Of a stretch of DNA of 8,301 nt, positions 6,486-8,301 are shown piece by piece. Position numbers and translations under genes: made by a program. Source of the stretch: Planctomycetota bacterium (GTDB lineage: Bacteria; Planctomycetota; Phycisphaerae; Sedimentisphaerales; Anaerobacaceae); contig QNBZ01000041.1 in the NCBI GenBank assembly GCA_003644295.1, forward strand, positions 1 to 8,301, given 5' to 3'. The stretch's first letter is position 1; each line of letters starts with the position of its first letter. The notes under the pieces are model-generated. The model searched no databases. It saw only the letters and a list, made by a program, of their open reading frames with translations, and had not been told where the DNA came from.

Positions 6486-6652
6486 ACCGCATTTGTGTAT
6501 TGATCATACAGGAGATAGGTTTGTCCAATTATCGCGTTTTCACAAAAATTTTGCTTGTAATGCTATGTAACTGAATTAGTGTTCAAAAAAAATAAATTAT
6601 GAAAGCGTGGGACTTAGACGCAAATATGAATTTTGAAGGAGATTGTTAAGAA

Positions 6653-6814
6653 ATGGCAAAATCTACAAGAAAAAGAGCAAAAGGGACAACATGGGTGAAA
6701 AAAGCGAAGAAAACTACAAAAGCCAAAACAGGCACAGCTGAAAAATTAGAATGTCTTTTAGAATTACACGAATTGCAAGGGCTACTGCTGAACCAACTGG
6801 CCAAGGAAATTTAG
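6653..6814 (+). CDS. Small Lys-rich protein with leucine-rich helix, possible nucleic-acid binder
   Basis: This 53-residue frame has a strong ribosome binding site, AAGGAG at 6636-6641, eleven bases before the ATG, and ends at a TAG. Residues 1-25 contain eleven Lys or Arg and no acidic residue (for example TRKRAK and VKKAKK), resembling histone-H1-like or DNA-compacting tails. Residues 29-53 form a likely amphipathic helix with leucines at 32, 35, 38, 41, 45 and 49, spaced three to four apart, which suits a coiled coil or dimer. There is one cysteine, Cys34. It is divergent from the sigma operon and convergent with the WYL gene. Role not known; binding to DNA or RNA with self-association through the helix is inferred from composition. 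The combination of ribosome binding site and non-random protein pattern makes it likely a real gene. Confidence 0.7.
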   Translation: MAKSTRKRAKGTTWVKKAKKTTKAKTGTAEKLECLLELHELQGLLLNQLAKEI

Positions 6815-6910
6815 TCAAAATCAGCGAGGCCTGCAGTCTGTTTTGCTTCATGGGCGCTTTTATATACCTGCAGATAAGCTACGCTATTTCGACAGCGGTT
6901 TTTAACTCCA

Positions 6911-7891
6911 TCAAACAGGCAATAATTGCTCGTTTTGTTTGACCATATTTCGAGCTATTTGGATAACTCTCTGCCGCAGAACTCTTGGCGCAAGAACCTC
7001 TACCTGATCGCCGTAGCTTAGAATCCACCAGGTTATCTCATTGAGCCCATCAACGCGGATTTCGATGATTGCAGAACCATCATCCTTAAAAGTAACCGTT
7101 TGTGTGCTGTGCCATTGAACCTCAGCGACACTATGGGCAACTTCTGGTAGAAACCGAAGCTTGATGTTATAGATTCTGCCCTCTGGTATCATTGACCAGG
7201 CCCGGCCGAGATACTCAGATACGTTAAATTTCTTGTCCTCGATGAAGCATTTATCTAATATGTTTAGCGCTTTGATCCGGTTAAGCCTAAAAGGGCAGAT
7301 TTCCTTGTGAAGTCTCGATTTGCCAAGCACATACCATATATGGTCATTATACATCAAATGATAAGGGTGCAAATCAGTTACTACGTCTTTCTGTTCAGGG
7401 GGCGAATAATAGCAAATGTTTACAATTCGTTTTTTCAAGATCGCTTCCAGCAGTTGTGCAAATATATGATTGAGTAAACCCGATATTTCTTGGGTGGTAT
7501 CCTTTATGGAGATGTTTCGCAGAGCAGCACTGCAATACCGCTTTATTTCGTTAGGCAGATTATTTTCTATCTTAAGTGCTGCTCTCAGTGCCGAATCCTT
7601 GAATGGAAAATGAATATGATTTCTCGCTTTATAGACCAGTAAAAACAAACCTAACGCCTCTTGGGCGTTCAGACTTAGCGCAGGCAGGAAAAACTCTGGA
7701 TCTATTACATAACAGCAGGCCTTCTTGTCAAAATGACAGGGTATACCTACCTTTCGTAGTTCATTCAAATCCCGAAAAACCATTCGTCTACTCATCCCTG
7801 ACATCTTGGCTAAATCGTCAACCCTGTAGGGTTGCCCTGATTGTAATGCCGTCAGGATCTGAATCACTCTACTAACTCTGCTAGTTTTCAT
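6911..7891 (-). CDS. WYL-domain transcriptional regulator (HTH-WYL-WCX type)
   Basis: The 326-residue protein has the usual length and order of the family. Residues 1-60 are a winged helix-turn-helix of the HTH_11/DeoR kind, with DDLAKMSGMSRRMVFRDLNEL as recognition region. Residues about 140-215 are the WYL domain, with the hallmark reading W186-Y187-V188 and the downstream FRLNRI at 201-206. Residues about 240-318 match the WCX extension, with WWILSYGDQVEVLAP. WYL domains bind nucleic-acid or nucleotide ligands in studied cases, and these proteins often control stress, DNA damage or phage-defence genes. No defence gene is seen here. The ATG follows AGAGG (complement of 7896-7900) at a short four-base spacing. 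It has its own strong promoter, and TGCCA/TGGCA half-sites around the start of transcription could be its operator. It is convergent with the small basic protein gene. Confidence 0.93.
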   Translation of the reverse strand: MKTSRVSRVIQILTALQSGQPYRVDDLAKMSGMSRRMVFRDLNELRKVGIPCHFDKKACCYVIDPEFFLPALSLNAQEALGLFLLVYKARNHIHFPFKDSALRAALKIENNLPNEIKRYCSAALRNISIKDTTQEISGLLNHIFAQLLEAILKKRIVNICYYSPPEQKDVVTDLHPYHLMYNDHIWYVLGKSRLHKEICPFRLNRIKALNILDKCFIEDKKFNVSEYLGRAWSMIPEGRIYNIKLRFLPEVAHSVAEVQWHSTQTVTFKDDGSAIIEIRVDGLNEITWWILSYGDQVEVLAPRVLRQRVIQIARNMVKQNEQLLPV

Positions 7892-7901
7892 AATACCTCT
7901 C

Positions 7902-7922
7902 TGGCATTGGATTGAACTGCCA
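7902..7922. promoter_or_regulatory. Candidate operator: inverted repeat TGGCA-N11-TGCCA
   Basis: TGGCA at 7902-7906 and TGCCA at 7918-7922 form an inverted repeat at the predicted transcription start of the WYL gene. A further TGCCA lies at 7943-7947 within the -35/-10 spacer. This placement would suit autorepression. The half-sites are only five bases, so chance is possible. Confidence 0.3.
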
Positions 7923-7929
7923 TAGTAGA

Positions 7930-7958
7930 ATTATAAGCAGTGTGCCAGCTTGTATCAA
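7930..7958 (-). promoter_or_regulatory. Sigma-70-type promoter of the WYL regulator gene
   Basis: On the - strand, TTGATA (complement of 7953-7958) and a perfect TATAAT (complement of 7930-7935) are 17 bases apart. Transcription would start near 7923, about 30 bases before the ATG at 7891. Of all promoter candidates in the window this is the closest to consensus. Confidence 0.82.
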
Positions 7959-8018
7959 TAGAGTTTTGGATCAAAAATCCGGCCACTTTTTGCCCGTAAG
8001 GCGATTTTGCAGATTGGC

Positions 8019-8034
8019 ACCGCAACTATGCGGT
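8019..8034 (-). other. Small hairpin between XRE and WYL genes
   Basis: ACCGCA and TGCGGT pair as a six-base stem around the loop ACTA, about 40 bases past the end of the XRE gene. No T-run follows on the - strand, so it is at most a weak or factor-dependent transcript end. The rest of the 184-base gap (7892-8075) holds the WYL promoter and nothing else I can identify. Confidence 0.3.
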
Positions 8035-8075
8035 TGTACATCCCGGATAGCTACATAGTTAGGACCAGAACGTGG

Positions 8076-8294
8076 TTATTGATCGCTATCTTCCATACGA
8101 CAGTTTTCGAAAGGGTCGTATCCCAGAAAGTCGATTAATTTCGGGAGATAGCACACAGCAGGTATCGAACGGCTGTGCTCCCAGTTCTGAATGGTTTCCA
8201 CACGCACATTGAGTTGTTGGGCTAATGCCATTTGGCTTATTCCTAATTGCAGCCGTTTTTCCTTTAATTTCACCCCTATGTTTTTTAATTGCAA
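8076..8294 (-). CDS. Small XRE-family helix-turn-helix regulator, possibly incomplete at the window edge
   Basis: The frame gives 72 residues. Residues 6-58 are a complete Cro/C1-type helix-turn-helix: IGVKLKEKRLQLGIS as helix 1, MALAQQLNV and RVETIQNWEHSRSIP as helices 2 and 3, then YLPKLIDFLGYDPF. This ending, with LP(K)xIDFLGYDP, is typical of a common family of short stand-alone bacterial XRE proteins. The first possible start in the window is a TTG (complement of 8292-8294) with no visible ribosome binding site, and the frame is still open to the window edge, so the true start may lie beyond it. The acidic tail MEDSDQ ends the protein. It is on the same strand as the WYL gene but 184 bases away, with a promoter in between, so the two are probably separate units. 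Target unknown. Confidence 0.85.
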   Translation of the reverse strand: MQLKNIGVKLKEKRLQLGISQMALAQQLNVRVETIQNWEHSRSIPAVCYLPKLIDFLGYDPFENCRMEDSDQ

Positions 8295-8301
8295 TCTATA
8301 T

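Larger units (their letters stand above)
6155..6652. other. Divergent intergenic region between sigma operon and small basic protein gene
   Basis: This 498-base gap carries the sigma operon promoter and leader on the - strand, a GC-rich hairpin at 6464-6485, and the ribosome binding site of the small basic protein gene at its right end. I found no convincing coding region in it. A 19-codon frame on the - strand (6309-6250) and a 34-codon frame further upstream lack ribosome binding sites. A 17-codon frame at 6599-6649 (+) overlaps the leader of the small protein gene and also lacks a ribosome binding site. I could not identify a clear promoter for the + strand gene. Confidence 0.5.

Noticed and set aside
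6599..6649. 17-codon frame (MKAWDLDAN...) upstream of the small basic protein gene, a possible leader peptide
   Set aside because: No ribosome binding site precedes its ATG, it lacks a run of regulatory codons, and no alternative hairpins are seen after it.
6751..6942. 63-codon + strand frame overlapping the small basic gene and the end of the WYL gene
   Set aside because: It starts inside the better supported 53-codon gene in another frame, has no ribosome binding site and no recognisable protein features.
7603..7875. 90-codon + strand frame antisense to the WYL gene
   Set aside because: It lies entirely inside the well-supported WYL reading frame on the other strand and has no domain pattern or ribosome binding site.

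Overview
The window most resembles a moderately AT-rich genome of the Planctomycetota, probably class Phycisphaerae. This rests on family resemblance: a short secreted protein ending in a dockerin-like pair of Ca-binding loops, a pseudopilin of the H-X9-DG type, an ECF sigma factor with a large multi-zinc-finger anti-sigma partner, a WYL regulator and a small XRE regulator. No rRNA, tRNA, CRISPR array or intact mobile element was seen.

Layout. 1-104 holds the 3' end of an unrecognised gene on the + strand. 154-861 (+) is the secreted dockerin-like protein. After a 323-base gap with no gene, 1185-2984 (+) encodes a 599-residue exported protein. It combines an N-terminal beta-rich, possibly LolA-like region, a C39-type cysteine peptidase domain with an apparently complete Cys-His-Asp triad, a double-glycine-type leader motif, and an 83-residue tail with nine cysteines. 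A strong hairpin terminator follows (3010-3046). Then comes a pseudopilin gene at 3100-3900 (+). On the - strand, convergent with it, lies a sigma/anti-sigma operon: ECF sigma factor at 6154-5615 (GTG start) and anti-sigma at 5604-3913, which carries four tandem HxxxCxxC zinc-binding modules, one membrane segment and an outer domain. A clean sigma-70-type promoter for this operon lies at 6256-6284. A 498-base intergenic region separates it from a 53-residue Lys-rich small protein at 6653-6814 (+). A WYL regulator (7891-6911, -) has a near-perfect promoter at 7930-7958. A small XRE-type regulator (8294-8076, -) lies at the right edge and may continue beyond it.

How it may fit together. The most interesting locus is 1185-3900. 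In classical double-glycine systems the C39 peptidase is the N-terminal domain of an ABC exporter and cuts a separate precursor. Here peptidase, leader motif and Cys-rich tail are in one polypeptide that has a Sec signal peptide, so cleavage would occur outside the cytoplasmic membrane and could release the tail from its own peptidase. The adjacent pseudopilin suggests a link to a type II secretion or pilus-like envelope system. The sigma/anti-sigma pair is an envelope-sensing unit; whether it controls the C39 locus is not shown by the sequence. All functional links between units are inference.
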